Shown: piece after piece, positions 24,123 through 36,147 of the stretch
How the letters are laid out: the number at the start of each line of letters is the position of its first letter
How positions within the stretch are numbered: the first letter of the stretch is position 1
From: Sepioteuthis lessoniana
Taxonomy: Eukaryota; Mollusca; Cephalopoda; Myopsida; Loliginidae
Direction: 5' to 3'
DNA length: 64,000 nucleotides
NCBI GenBank assembly: GCA_963585895.1
Contig: OY757934.1
Span: 33,360,712-33,424,711 of the forward strand
Made by a program: the position numbers and the translations under genes
The notes under the pieces: generated by a model
Told to the model about the DNA's origin: nothing
What the model saw: only the letters and a program-made list of their open reading frames with translations
Database searches by the model: none

Positions 24123-24415
24123 GGAGGTGCCCGTGGTGTAATGGTTATTGTCGTAGGAAATGAACACGGCGACACGAGTTCAAATCCTCGATGAGACTAA
24201 TTGCATTTTCACATAGCACTAATACCCTTGGGAAAGGTATGAATCCAATTATTCTCCCTCCAGCTATGGGTAAATAGTAGGACAGACTAGGTTCTTCAGC
24301 TTTGCTTTGGCAACTAGTCTAGGAGAAGGAAAACTCTGAATTCAAACCTGTTAAACTCCACTTAAAAATTGACCTTGTGTCATATCCTGTCCGAGCGGAG
24401 GGGTTGGTAAATATG
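24123..24415 (+). mobile_element. tRNA-derived SINE, type 3, nested in LINE
   Basis: Head GGTGCCCGTGGTGTAATGGTT (first 20 bases shown in part: box A-like TGGTGTAATGGTTA) and box B-like CGAGTTCAAATCC, then the body CTTGGGAAAGGTATGAATCC and the tail TTGACCTTGTGTCATATCC..GAGGGGTTGG. It is flanked by the 16-bp duplication ATAACAATGCTTTACA (24107-24122 and 24416-24431), which itself is LINE coding sequence. Other copies are at 42441-42731 and 58391-58685. Confidence 0.9.
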
Positions 24416-24567
24416 ATAACAATGCTTTACAAAAAGGAATAGTTCACTCACCTGATGGAGACATAGGCTTCTTTGACATTGTTGCTCGAGTCTTGCAAGG
24501 AGATATATTAGCACCATATTTATTCTTTGCCTCAATTAAATACTTTGAACATCCATAGACCTAATAA

Positions 24568-24836
24568 TTTTTTTTCCCCTATGTATAGCAGTAGAACTTG
24601 CTGTCTAGTTCAAGCTATAACCCGGCATATGTGCCCAGATCTAGATTTGGATTCGTAAAACTGCTTAGCTCATTAGACCCACATTGCACTTAGTGGGTCA
24701 TTGAGCAGCATAGACCAGCGGGGTTCAAGTCTCAGCTCGTTCCCAACCTTCCCCTCCTCTTTATTCCCACTTAAATCGACCTTCGGGCTTTTGACCTTGT
24801 GTCAAGTCCTATCTGGTGGGAAGCAGTGACAAATAA
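24568..24836 (+). mobile_element. tRNA-derived SINE, type 4, nested in LINE
   Basis: Flanked by the 17-bp duplication ATCCATAGACCTAATAA (24551-24567 and 24837-24853). It contains a box B-like GGGGTTCAAGTCTC and ends with CTTTTGACCTTGTGTCAAG, a tail related to that of the type 3 SINE although the heads differ. No coding capacity. Confidence 0.82.
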
Positions 24837-25390
24837 ATCCATAGACCTAATAAAAGAAAGTGTTTTCACATTAAAAAAGTTAAATGTTGCAAAAACTGAT
24901 GCAGGTAAGCTAGCTCTTCTTGTAAATACACCAACCTAAGCAGAATCCCTACTGCATGGCCTAGAGCAAGCAGTAGAGGTTTTGGCTTCCATATGAATGC
25001 AAATAAAACAGAGTACATGTGTTTTGAATAAAAAGGAGCCATCCCCACTCTAAGTGGCACACTTCTAAAATTAGAGGACCAGTTCACATATCTTAGCAGC
25101 AACATCTCATCTACTAAAAGTGATGTCAAAATATGCTTAGCAAAGGCCAGGAATGCTATTTCATAGGGTATCAGTCTAGCTGATCTATCCAATAAAATAA
25201 AGCAAGATTTCTTTCAAGCTGTAGCTGTGTCCATGAGCGCCATTCTCTGATGAACTCGTGCATACCAGTGTCAGCCAACCAGCAAAGTCTAATAACAGCT
25301 CAGTGTAAACACAAGTTGCAGCCTTGAAGACCTGCCAGAAGCAATGGATGATAGAGATGGATGTTGTTCAATGTTCTGCTTTTAAACATA

Positions 25391-25391
25391 A

Positions 25392-25459
<68 letters not shown>
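25391..25459 (+). repeat. (CT)n(TA)n microsatellite
   Basis: CT run passing into TA run at the end of LINE copy 2. Confidence 0.96.
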
Positions 25460-25462
<3 letters not shown>

Positions 25463-25641
25463 TTTATTCTTTAAGAAAAAACAACGAAACCGGTCACATA
25501 GGATTATAAATTTATTTCCATCCTGTTACGCATTTTTGAAATTTCCAAAAACACGAAAAAAAATTAACAGGACTTCTTCAGATCTTTTTGATCTGATGGA
25601 ATTACTCCCAACTCCGGTTTAACTGGACCAAGAACACCCTA

Positions 25642-25643
25642 TA

Positions 25644-25694
<51 letters not shown>
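25642..25694 (+). repeat. (TA)n microsatellite
   Basis: Together with the tract at 25391-25459 it brackets a 180-bp unique segment. Confidence 0.96.
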
Positions 25695-25696
<2 letters not shown>

Positions 25697-26093
25697 TTTT
25701 GGAAAAATAATGGGCTCTTAGCAGTGTACTCTATGTAAATAAGATTCTTCACATACAACTCATGAATGCCAATACAGATTTTTAAATATATATAGTCTAA
25801 TGAATTTCTTCTTGTAGTGATAATAATCATTAACCATTATAAGACTCAATCACTCGACAATTTCATGAAATATGTATTCATGTTATAGGGTAGGTATATA
25901 AACTTTAATTGCAATAGATAAGCATGCTTAAATGAACATATCCACTTCTGAGTATAAAAATCTTTATTGTTCTTACCATATTCAAATAGGGAAAGAATCA
26001 AGTTGTTAAATATGTTTTTAAATGCCTTGCAAGTTACATATTAAAACAATTCAAATTTTGTTTTTCAATAGATTTTCACCTAATCATGGAAAC

Positions 26094-27017
26094 CCTGGTC
26101 GGCTGGGGCTATAGAATACACTGACTGCATCTCTGTATAGGGGTAAAACCCCTACCCAACTAGTGTCCTGGATATGACACTAAACAATCTGATGGTGAGG
26201 CTCCAGTCCTGAAGTTCTGAGGAATGTGGAGTACCCTTTAATTGGCATTGCTCCCAGGTCCTCTCTGACTTGGAGTGATAGCATCTGATAGGGTCTTATC
26301 TATGGGTCAAATAGAACTGTTTAACATTTAAACTGTATGCAAACAAATGACTTGTGTTAAATTGAATTATTAGAAACAGAACTCTTTGACCTTTGAACTG
26401 TACATAAACAAATGACTGTCTAAATTAATTGTTACTGATACATAGCAATCCTTGGAACCATTTAATTGTGTGCAAATGAATGAGTAATGTTGAATTGAAT
26501 TATTAGTGTTAAATAGCAATATTTGTAACCATTTCCGTGTGTGCAAACGATTAATTTTAAATAGAATTATTTGTGCTAGATAGCAATAACTGAAACCATT
26601 TGACTGTATATAAACAATAGCAATACTTGTGTGCGAACAAATTAATTGTTACTCATTTAAAAATGAAATTACCTATTAACTATTCACCTACAAATCATAA
26701 ATATACATTTAAATTTGTGCAAACAAATGACTGATGTTAAATTGTTACTGTTATATATCAATACTTGAAACCTTTTAACTGTGTAAAAACAAATGATTAA
26801 TTGTAAATAGAATTATTTGTGTTAGATAGAAATATTTGAAACTATTTAACTGTATGCAAAAAAAAAAAAAAATTGTTAACACATTTTGTAGATAACATTT
26901 AAAAATACTATCTACAAAATTTGTTGACAAATCATATATATTTAAGATATATGTATAAACAGGATTTAACATTAAATAACCTACAATGATTAATATGTTA
27001 TAAACCAAACCAAACCA
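26094..27017 (+). mobile_element. Minisatellite retroposon, copy B (long)
   Basis: Same head as copy A, then an expanded and diverged array (units with GTGCAAACAAATGA and AATAGAATTATTTGTG), then a degenerate tail at 26963-27017. It is flanked by the 12-bp duplication AATCATGGAAAC (26082-26093 and 27018-27029). At 924 bp it is the longest copy; the extra length is in the array. Confidence 0.88.
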
Positions 27018-28569
27018 AATCATGGAAACAAAAATCTTTGGTATTATGGTGGAATTAAAGGATTTGAAAGCATTAAGTTTCCACAGGACAAAGTTGATGA
27101 AACATTAATACATTCTTTAGGAAGTAAAGTTCAATTTTAAGTAAGTTTTCTCCCTTTACTCACAATTTTATGAAAACCACATTATAAACACGGTTTTAAA
27201 CAGCTATATTTTTTTTTCTTTAATATATCACTTTAGGAACTCCTGAAACTTGAAATATATACAAATTACTATGTATAACAAAATTCTATTTTTGGCAGTG
27301 AAAATGAATAATGTATTATTTCTACTACTACTTCATAAAAGTTCTGATTCATAAAAATTGATTTTTCCTTTTATCTATTATATACTGGTGGTTATCAAAT
27401 ACTAAATATAGGTTTAGCAATTAGTTGCATAGCTTTTCTATTGCCATTTGGAGTTGCATAGCTTCTTTTTTATAGCCATGTGGAGTATGATGCTGATATA
27501 AAATTTTCTAGTTGGTTAATAAAATATAGAAAGTACTAGTTTAAAAATGATGTAAATAAAAATTAAGATATTAGCATAATCTATCAAATCTAGTTTGTCA
27601 AATATGAATTAACTATGAGTATATGTTTGGGAATTACCTTTACCCTCTCTTTGTATTTAATACTACATTTCTCTGCTTCTGTATCACTTTAATTCAGTCA
27701 ACTATTATTAATGTTAACCAAATAACTTAATCTATCTTGTTGACTGATTGTTCTAGAATTTACTTTTTTTAGGATAAGTTGACCTTCTTCCAAATACTTA
27801 CTTGATACTATTCAGAAAGCTACTATTTTCTTTAACAAGCCAAGTAACTTCATCAACCACTCATCATAGTTATCGAATCTGTTTTTAATGTCATTAAAAT
27901 TTGTAAAGTCTATTGTAATATTTTTTTGTCTGAATTTCTGAGTTGATGAATTGTTATTATTATACATTAATGTATTCAAACTAATATCCTTATTTTGACT
28001 CTTAAAATCACAATGTATTTTGACCTTCTGGTATCTTTCATAGTTTGTAGACTTCTGGGAATTTTGAACTGATCCTTTATTTGATCCAGCAGTAGATAGT
28101 TTTCATTTCAATGTCCATACAATGAGAATGTGTCTATCAGTTTAATTAATTTGTCCTTTTTATGTCATGTTTGTGTCTTCCACTGAACCAAAGTATATTG
28201 CACTGCTTGACTTGGTTTATTAGTCAATTTGGATTTTTTTCTTATAAATTTTTCTACTTGAATAATCAGACATGAAATTACTTTTAAGAAGCAAACATTA
28301 AAATTATCAGAAAAATCCTGTGTCAGTATGTAATTGCTGTATTGAATACTAACATGAGTGTCGCTTTTGATACATAACAAATACTTTTTAAAAAATGCAG
28401 GTAACATTTATAAAATTAGCAACACACACATACACACGGTGCAATGGGTCAATTGTAGTCTAAATTACATAAAAATGAAAATAACACTGACATCTCACTT
28501 TGATATATATATTTTATCAAAATTAGTTGAAAATAACTTGAAATACTATGTATTAAATATATTCTAAGA

Positions 28570-28988
28570 AATCACCATTAGTTTCAGTTATGGCCTCCAG
28601 ATGACTTTGGAATTTTCTGCAAGCCTTTCTGACAGTCTCCTTGTTTAAATTGGTAAATGTTGCTACAAATCCTTGCCTTCAGTTTATCTTTGGTGTTTTC
28701 TTGGTCTCTTGTTCAACTGCACTCCACACATAATAATCAAGGGGATTGCAATTTGGTGAGCTAGGCAGGCAGGTATTAGGAGTGATATGGTTGCAAAAAT
28801 TTTCTGATAGGCTCTACTGGCTTCTCTTGCTTGTGTAGCATGGTGCAGTCCTGTTGTCAGATGTAGGGTTTTCCAGTAGTCATCTTTTTGTCTTGATCCA
28901 GGGAAATACTATCTCCTCCAAGCACTTGATGTAGGCTTCGGTGTTGAGTTTGAGACCATGTGGGAAGATGAATGAAAGCATAACATAA
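28570..28988 (-). pseudogene. mariner-type transposase, C-terminal half
   Basis: The minus strand reads MLSFIFPHGLKLNTEAYIKC, then LEEIVFPWIKTKR and a stop, DNRTAPCYTSKRSQ (second catalytic Asp), PSSPNCNPLDYYVW (third Asp) and FTNLNKETVRKACRKFQSHL near the end. About 39 residues separate the last two acidic positions by my count. This is the second half of a gene whose first half lies at 31344-32060; the LINE at 28989-31343 sits between them. It has an internal stop and is non-functional. Confidence 0.8.
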
Positions 28989-31343
28989 TCATGTCGTGCC
29001 GCTAGCACGGATATCCCTGACCCTCTCTCGCCACTTCTCCCTATCATTCATCGCTTTTGGCAGGTCTTCAGGGTTACATCCCGTATCCTCACAAAGCTGC
29101 TGTATGTATGTTCAAGCTGGTCATCCTGCTTTTGCTTGGCCATATGCGGTGGTCCATAGGAGTACATCACTGATGAGTTTGTCCTTGCTTCTCCAGCAAT
29201 GTCCTGCGTGTCTGGTTCGTCTAACTTGTATAGTTTTCGTGATGGGAGGCAAGTGGCCGTATAGTTGGTGTCTTGTGTGATGTTGTTGCCAGGACTTGTT
29301 CAATATTGCTCTCAACATTCTTGTGTAATTGCCGTCTAGTTTCTTCAGCTGTTTAGTTAGCGTCCAAGTAGTGCATCCATATAGCAGTATCGATACGACC
29401 GCTGCCTGAAAGAAACTGCGTTTCATTTTATCAGTCAGATCTGATTTCCATATGATCGAGAGCCTATCAATAGCTGTCTATGCTTTCGTTAGTCTTGTGT
29501 CGATGTCTTTTTCGGTTGATGAGACGCTACTTCCTAGGTAGGTGAATTTGTCTACTAGTTTCAGAGAGGCTCCGTCTAGTGTGGTAATGTCGCCTGTTTG
29601 GTTGTAACACATATATTCAGTTTTGTGTGCATTGACATGGAGGCCAATGCCTGCGGCGACTCGTTCCAAACTATGCAGTAGTGTCTCAGCTTGGTTAGGC
29701 GTATTCGTCAGTAACGCTATGTCATTGGCGTAGTCGGCATCGGTAATTGTTTTTGCGGGGTACCTTCTACTTCTTTTCTTTGTCAGCTCGAAGCCATTTT
29801 TTCTGATTTTGTCGATCGAAGTTCTAAGCACGTAGTCTAAACAGATGATAAAGAGGTATGGGGCTATCGTGTCTCCTTGTAGTACTCCTGCAACAATGTC
29901 GAAGTATTCTGTCTCCATCTGGTGAACGTACTTTCACTTTGTTGTTTCTGTAGAGAATCGTTATTGCTGCTACGGTTTCTTTTGGTAGGCCGTATGCTAG
30001 TAGGATTTGTTCCATCTTCCCTCTGTGTATGGAATCGAAGGCCTTGGTAAACTCGACAAATAGTAATGTCGTCTGTAGGTTTTTTGCCCGAACGCCTTCA
30101 AGGATTCTACGGATGGTCAATATTTGTGAGGTTGTGGATCTATTTCTTCGGAAGCCATTTTGGTTTTTCCTAAGGATGTTGTCTATTTTGGTTTCTATGC
30201 AGTTTCGTAGTAGGGCATTATAGATTTTGGCTGCTATGGATGTAAGTGTTATACCTCGGTAGTTCTTGGTCGCCCTTTTTAGGGAAAGGAAGGATGCATC
30301 CCTTCATCCATCTTTCTATCCTATTTTGATTATAGACTGCGTTGCATTGTTGGAGCAGTATGTCGTCGAATTGTCTGGTCCTCCAAACTTCTGGGAGGAT
30401 CTCGTCAAGCCCTGCAGCTTTCCTATTTTTAATTTTTCTAAGAACCGAGTCGAGTTCTTCGGTAAACAGACCTAGTTTAATGTCTAATTGCTTACTGATA
30501 ATTCTGGTGATCGGTTCATTCGTTACTTTCAGTGGGTTTCCTAGTAGATTTTCAAAATGCTGTTTCCACAGTTTTACTCTTTCTTGTTGGCTTGCAGCTT
30601 TCAATTTTGCTTTGGCTGTGCTTTTCCTTCTACTCACTTCGTTTATTGTTTGCCTGGCTATCCTAGATTGTCTATCTTCCACCGAGTCTCTAATCTTATA
30701 TAATCTGATTTTGTATGTATTCTGTCTGTTCTTTTAGATATATTCCTGCTAATTGATATTGTGCCTTTTCTAGTTTTTGGGCATTTGTGTTTGTTGGGTT
30801 CTTCCGATAGCTTTTGGAGGCAGTTTTCACGAGTGCACATTTTTCTCTAACCACTAACGTTTCCCAAGGGACTCTATATTTAGTTCTAGGTTTTGTTGGA
30901 ATACACTTTTATGCCGTCTCAAGGTGCGCTTATACAAAATTCTCATATTCGTCATTTGGGGTACCTTTTCCTGTCTTCTCTTGTAGTGTTTCGAATCTGT
31001 TTCTTAATTCTAATGCATATTTGTCTCGAATGTCTCTGTTAAGTAGGGCCCAGTCATAGTGCTTAGTTGTCGCTGTTTGTGTGGCATTTTTTCGTAGGCT
31101 TAGTCGTAATTTGGCCGTAACTATTCGATGATTGGAGGACACACCCTCAAAAGAGGAGTATGCCTCACAATTCATCGCACTATTTTTCCATTTCTTGTTT
31201 ATAAAGATGTAGTCTATCTGTGCTTTACTATTGTTCGCGTATGTGTAGGTCCATAATTTTCCCTCCCTTTTTTGATAGTTTGTATTGAGGCATGTTAATC
31301 TATTTTCTATCATGAAATCAGTTAGATGTTGTCCATTCAACTA
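28989..31343 (-). mobile_element. RTE-like LINE, 5'-truncated (copy 3)
   Basis: Minus-strand APE-type LINE starting inside the endonuclease (NGQHLTDFMIENRLTCLN, 31340) and ending ASGTT-stop at 28989. Landmarks: AQIDYIFINKKWKNSA, SSNHRIVTAKLRLSL (endonuclease; family has SDHR), NRKAAGLDEILPEVW (about 30420), FTKAFDSIHRGKMEQIL (RT motif A, about 30050), VAGVLQGDTIAPYLF (about 29890), ADYANDIALL (motif C; family YADD) at about 29710-29740, LLYGCTTWTLTKQ and RTRHAGHCWRSKD near the end. A few frameshifts break it into five open segments. Inserted into a mariner gene. Both catalytic Asp changes and the truncation mean it is dead, but it is much better preserved than the other two copies. Confidence 0.9.
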
Positions 31344-32060
31344 GTAACCACCCCAAACACCATAATGTAGATTGGATGATTGGTTTTCATCACTATTAGT
31401 ACATCTTGTAGGGACAGAATAAACCAACAATTGTTTTGTGAGTTAACCATCTGATCCTGACAGAAAATTTTCTCATCTGAGAAAAATCAAAGCATGTTCA
31501 GTTGGAGTGGATGTTCGAGTTTGTTGAAAAGCTTTGCAGTGCGCTTTTTCTTTTTGTCCTTCATGGCCTGTGATAAGAATTGTCCCTTTCTTATCTTATA
31601 TGAGAAACAGTGAATACTTTCATACATTACCTGCCTGATAAGAAACTTGGACACTATCATATCCCTGGCTATTGACCTGATTAACTTGCTGGGATCATTG
31701 ACAGTCATGACCTGGATCTTGCCAAAAATTTCAGTTCTTTTCTTATCAGAGCAAGGCTTTCACATTTGCAATCACCATTGGACTCATCCAACTCTTTTTG
31801 AATCCTCTGCACTGTCCTCAAATTGTCATGTAAACACTCTGAAATCTATGTAATGTAGCTTTTGACATAAATGCTCAGCAGTACAGGATCCATTTCCAAA
31901 TTTCTGGGTGAATGAATTGCATCATAGTGCTGTTTTTCTTGCAGATACTGCCCAACTGACACTAGTTTGCTGTGCAGTAGACAAAACTTGAAACACACAA
32001 AGTGCACACATGAAATTAATAATTTATAATGGCAACAATGTATCTGTTGATACATATTAA
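31344..32060 (-). pseudogene. mariner-type transposase, N-terminal part
   Basis: Minus strand in broken frames: MDPVLLSIYVKSYIT, an IQKELDESNGDCKCES helix region, LIRSIARDMIVSKFLIRQVM (helix-turn-helix), YKIRKGQFLSQAMKDKKKK, FFSDEKIFCQDQMVNSQNN region (first catalytic Asp in SDEK, about 31465-31480) and ending VFGVVTS where the LINE cuts in. It continues at 28988. The family is common in invertebrate genomes. The 5' terminal inverted repeat could not be located. Confidence 0.78.
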
Positions 32061-32469
32061 TTTAAACTGGCCAACATATATCATTCATATGCTTCATCAG
32101 AACACAAATATAAAAATACTTTTTATTCCAACTTTTATGCATTATACTACATCATCTAGAAATGGATTTTTAAAAATCTGTAACCATCTATTGGCTTGTA
32201 TTATTTTATATTAGTTTAGGTATGTAAACATCACTTTTAATTTTTTAAAAATCAAAGTTGTATTTTTCCTTTCAGATGATCATAGATCAAAACTATAACA
32301 ACAGTTGAAAATACTTTTAAAAACATTCCATTTAATATAACATACTATCAAAAAGTTTTTTTAATATATGTCCTTATATCTGTATAGTTATTAAAAAAAT
32401 AATCATTCACTTATTCATATGTATTGAATTCATCTGTTCATATAAATTGTTTCATTATTTATAATATAT

Positions 32470-32472
<3 letters not shown>

Positions 32473-32525
<53 letters not shown>
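32473..32525 (+). repeat. (TA)n microsatellite
   Basis: About 26 TA units just left of retroposon copy C. Confidence 0.97.
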
Positions 32526-32528
<3 letters not shown>

Positions 32529-32556
32529 TGAAAAAACCCAGTTTGAACAGTAAGAT

Positions 32557-33214
32557 GTTGGCTGGGGCTGTAGAATACACCAACTGCATGTCTGCGGAGG
32601 GGTAAGACCAAAACAAATGTCTTGGGTATGACACTAAACAATCTGATGGTGAGGTTCCAGTGATGCTGGGGCTTTGGGGAATGCAGAGTACCCCTTCATT
32701 GCCATTGCTCCCAGGTCAACTCTGGCCCGGAATGGTAGCACCTGATAGGACCCTATCTATGGGTTAAATAGAACTAAACTGCATACTTATGCTAAACTGA
32801 ATTGTTTGAATTATAACTGTTTGACTAAACTGAATAGCTTGAAATAGAAATGTTTTTGACAATTAAACTGTGTACTTACATTTAAACTGCATACTTATGC
32901 TAAACTGGGTTGTTTGAAATGGAACTGTTTTTGACATTGAAACTGTACTTATGCCAAACTGAATTGTCTAATATAGAACCGTTTTGACATTTAACTGTGT
33001 GTAAACAAAAACTATATTTATACTAAACTGAATTAGCTGAATTAGAACTGTTTGACTAAACTGAATAGCTTGAAATAGACATGTTTTTGACAAATAAACT
33101 GTATACTGATGCTAAATCAAATTTTTTGAAATAGAACTGATTATTTTTATAAAAATGGATTTTGCATTAAATAAGGTACAAAGATTGATATGCTATAAAA
33201 CCCAAACAACCAAC
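32557..33214 (+). mobile_element. Minisatellite retroposon, copy C
   Basis: Complete head (GGCTGGGGCTGTAGAATACA), an array of several units containing CTTATGCTAAACTGAATTG, and the tail at 33159-33214. Flanking duplication AACAGTAAGAT at 32546-32556 and 33215-33225. Confidence 0.9.
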
Positions 33215-35893
33215 CAACAGTAAGATAAAATAGTCCAAAATACTATCTTACATATAAAACACAATGTGACTATATTTATCATTCATGCAATCTGGGTTCA
33301 CTAGAAATAAATTCTTTTTTCATGTGGGATCTCTTCACCTATTCTTACCTGATTTTAATTTTTTACTTGCATAAGAAAAATTGTTTCTAGTTGCAAAAAG
33401 CAATGTCTTTTTTTTTCATCATAAATAAGATATGATTTATGCAATTATTAATTTAGAAAAAAATATTTAAGTTTCGTAATATATTTTTTGTTTGATATTT
33501 TAAGAAATGTTCAATTATTTTTGTATTATTCACTTGAAAAAAAAAAATTAATTCCATACATTATATATAAAATAATTTGTTAGTTTTTGTATGATCTGCC
33601 TTACTTTTTCATTTTTGATTTGACCAATTTAGAGAGTATTCTAGGGTATTTAACCTTTAGCATTTAGTAAAGTGACTCTTTTTTCCTCAAGTAAAGAGTT
33701 TCTTCTGACACAGTAGGTGACTGATCACTGAACAATAGTGTGTTTGAATTTTGAAATTGTGTTGTATCTTGCTGGAGAAACAGCAAAACTTCCACAAATT
33801 TACAATATGCACAAAATCTTGTCATCCTCAAAAAAAAAGGAATGCACTGGAAGGAGAAATAATACTCATGAATAATTCAGTGCTAAAGGTTAAATTTCAT
33901 ATCCAAACTTGACTCACTTTAATTGAATGCTGGTGCCTCAAATGATTTTTTATACAGATTTATTTTAAAATTAAAAAAAGATATTTTTTATTCTGTGTAA
34001 CTGATAACACCCATGTCATCATAGTTTTAGCTTTTATGTTATAATTTATTTATCTATTTATTCATACCACATTTTCATTACACAGTAATTTTTAAAACAT
34101 GAAATAGTAAAAATAATTTTCCACTATTAATTTATTGCAAGAAATTTTGCACCACAGAAAATATTTTAATGTACAGATCTGTTAAAGATATTAAAAATGT
34201 AGCTTAATAGAAACAAAATATTGTTTTGGTACTCTTTATATTTGTTATAAATACTGCAACATGTATTTTCATGGTTACTACCTGTCAAAATAATTTGGTA
34301 TTACTTGTTTAATGCCACTGTTAAAATGACTTGCATACAATACTATTAGCTAGTTCAAAATTTCAAAATTTTTATATATTAAGTTTTTTCATGATACAGT
34401 ACCATTCAAGGATCAACAAAAATAAAAATGCTATTTTTCTAATGTAATCCTTAAAGGCACCAGAAAGTTTTATCCTTTTAATAATGTTTGATTGCTAAAT
34501 GTTTGATCTTTACTATCTTTTTATTACTTAAATATTTGCATTTCTGATTCAGTAACCAATTTTAATTTTAACTGGTAAGTCACTAGAAACAAACTAGTTA
34601 AACATTGAAAATACTTTATTTTCATGAAGGAACCCATTTTTAGTATTGTAAAATGGGATCACTTTGAATCATGAAAACAATTTCTTTGATTATCATTGTT
34701 ATTGGTATCCCCCCGCTTTTATTTTAATTTATGCCAGTCAATCTAGAAATCATTGGGTTGTTATAATATTCAGTATTTAAACATGGTGTTGATGCTTTGG
34801 GCAAAATTTGAACTGATAGCCTCATTAAAGCATGCCTTTTTTTCATTTTTAAAGTTATTACCTCTTAAGTCTCTTAGTAGGCCATCAACACTGCTGCTAG
34901 CTTAGTATGAAGAAAATATAAAGCTATATATTTGTTAGTATATATTTTTTCACTCATAATTCTCATTATTATAGTCTTTGACTATTTTACCTACCCACCC
35001 TCTGTTCTTTTCGTAAGATTTACTCAGATATTTTGTCATATAATTTCACTACTGAACTATGACATTGTACAATTGAAAGTATAAAAAAGGAAATATAAGC
35101 TTGTACTAATACTTTATTTGGATTTGATGTAAAATTGAACCCCTTCTAAAAAGAATACACACATAAAAATGCATTGATCTTAAAAGTAGATATTTTTTTT
35201 AAGATTAAAGAATAAAAGAATAATCAACTTTTAATCCCATAAAGAATTATGCAAATCAGAAGTTGTATTTCAAGATAAATGTTTGCTTTAGTTATTAAAT
35301 GTTTTTCTGTTAAAATTAAACAGGAAAAACATTTTTCCTATCATATAACAAAATATTATTGTAAATGTATACTTTAGTTCTAAGTTTAAATGGTATTACT
35401 CTTTGTTAGTCTTTATAATCTAGCTAATTTGCAGTGAATAATTCTTTTTTAACTGGGTATTTTTCTATGAAATGAGACCATTTTTTTAAAAACGCATACA
35501 CACACACACACACATGCATAGAAGAAATAATATTTGTACACTGATTTTTTGGGTTAAACATAAAATTTTAAAATGAATTAAAATCATTGTATTTTATTTA
35601 TAATTCTTTCAACTATTTTATAGTTTATGTAAGAAAAATGACATCTTACTGAAGCTATCTTAGGCTTATAAAAAAAACCCGCAGACTTTTGGAAAAATTG
35701 AATCTTTTTGAAAAACAAAGCTATTAATTTATGTTTGGAAAAAAAATTGAATTTTTACCAGAAAAATATTTTACATACTTACTTAAATGAATCAGCTAAA
35801 TTTTATAGAAGTAAAATGTCTCATTAGTTGATTTTAAAGAATCTGAAAGCTGAAAAGGTAAAAATATTTTCAAAAATGGTACATTTACAATTA

Positions 35894-36147
35894 CCATCGT
35901 CCATAGTCAAGTGCAACCAGAAGGCTCCCTTTTTCAATAGCTACCACACCAAAGTATAGGGGAGGGTACAATTCCTTTTCCTGGATTGCTCCACTTTACT
36001 CTTGATACATACCTTATATTGCTGAGTGTTAAGCAAGGAGGTATCAAGTACCATTTTTAAAGTCTTTGGTATGATGCGACCTGGGATTGAACCCAGGTCT
36101 CCCGGACCATTGGCGAACACTCTACCCACTAGGCCTATGAGCTGGTT
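35894..36147 (-). mobile_element. tRNA-derived SINE, type 2, simple form
   Basis: Minus-strand head with CCTAGTGGGTAGAGTGTTCG and box B GGGTTCAATCCCAGG, then TGGTACTTGATACCTCCTTG, and the end AAAAGGGAGCCTTCTGG..GACTATGG. Exact 11-bp duplication ATTTACAATTA at 35883-35893 and 36148-36158. Unlike the copies at 8349 and 53558 it has no inverted duplicate of its tail, so this is the ordinary form of the family. Confidence 0.88.

Larger units (their letters stand above)
22230..25366 (+). mobile_element. RTE-like LINE, near full length, decayed (copy 2)
   Basis: An APE endonuclease-reverse transcriptase read through many stops and frameshifts. In order: an N-terminal NIATFNMRAINQL (about 22270), IIISGDMNAQIGKDKNNKF (22670-22720), SSDHRLVTAKICLSLYRNK (about 22955-23010) with the endonuclease Asp-His kept, ISPKVWKTRKFDD-like (about 23680), FTKNCSSTSQILTIFQII-like (about 23930), GVLQGDIXAPYLFF-like (about 24490), and SLEDLPEAMDDRDG at the 3' end (about 25322-25360). 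It is interrupted by two SINEs (24123-24415 and 24568-24836) and a poly(T) run (22921-22947). It is inactive and the oldest-looking of the three copies. Confidence 0.8.

Noticed and set aside
24123..24200. tRNA gene at the start of the type 3 SINE (also 42441, 58391, 6879, 16889 and 52300)
   Set aside because: Box A- and B-like segments are present, but the acceptor stems do not pair properly and each is part of a longer dispersed unit with target duplications. They are SINE heads.
28996..31340. Plus-strand and minus-strand open frames as separate host genes
   Set aside because: The minus-strand frames are pieces of one LINE; the plus-strand frames are its antisense shadows.
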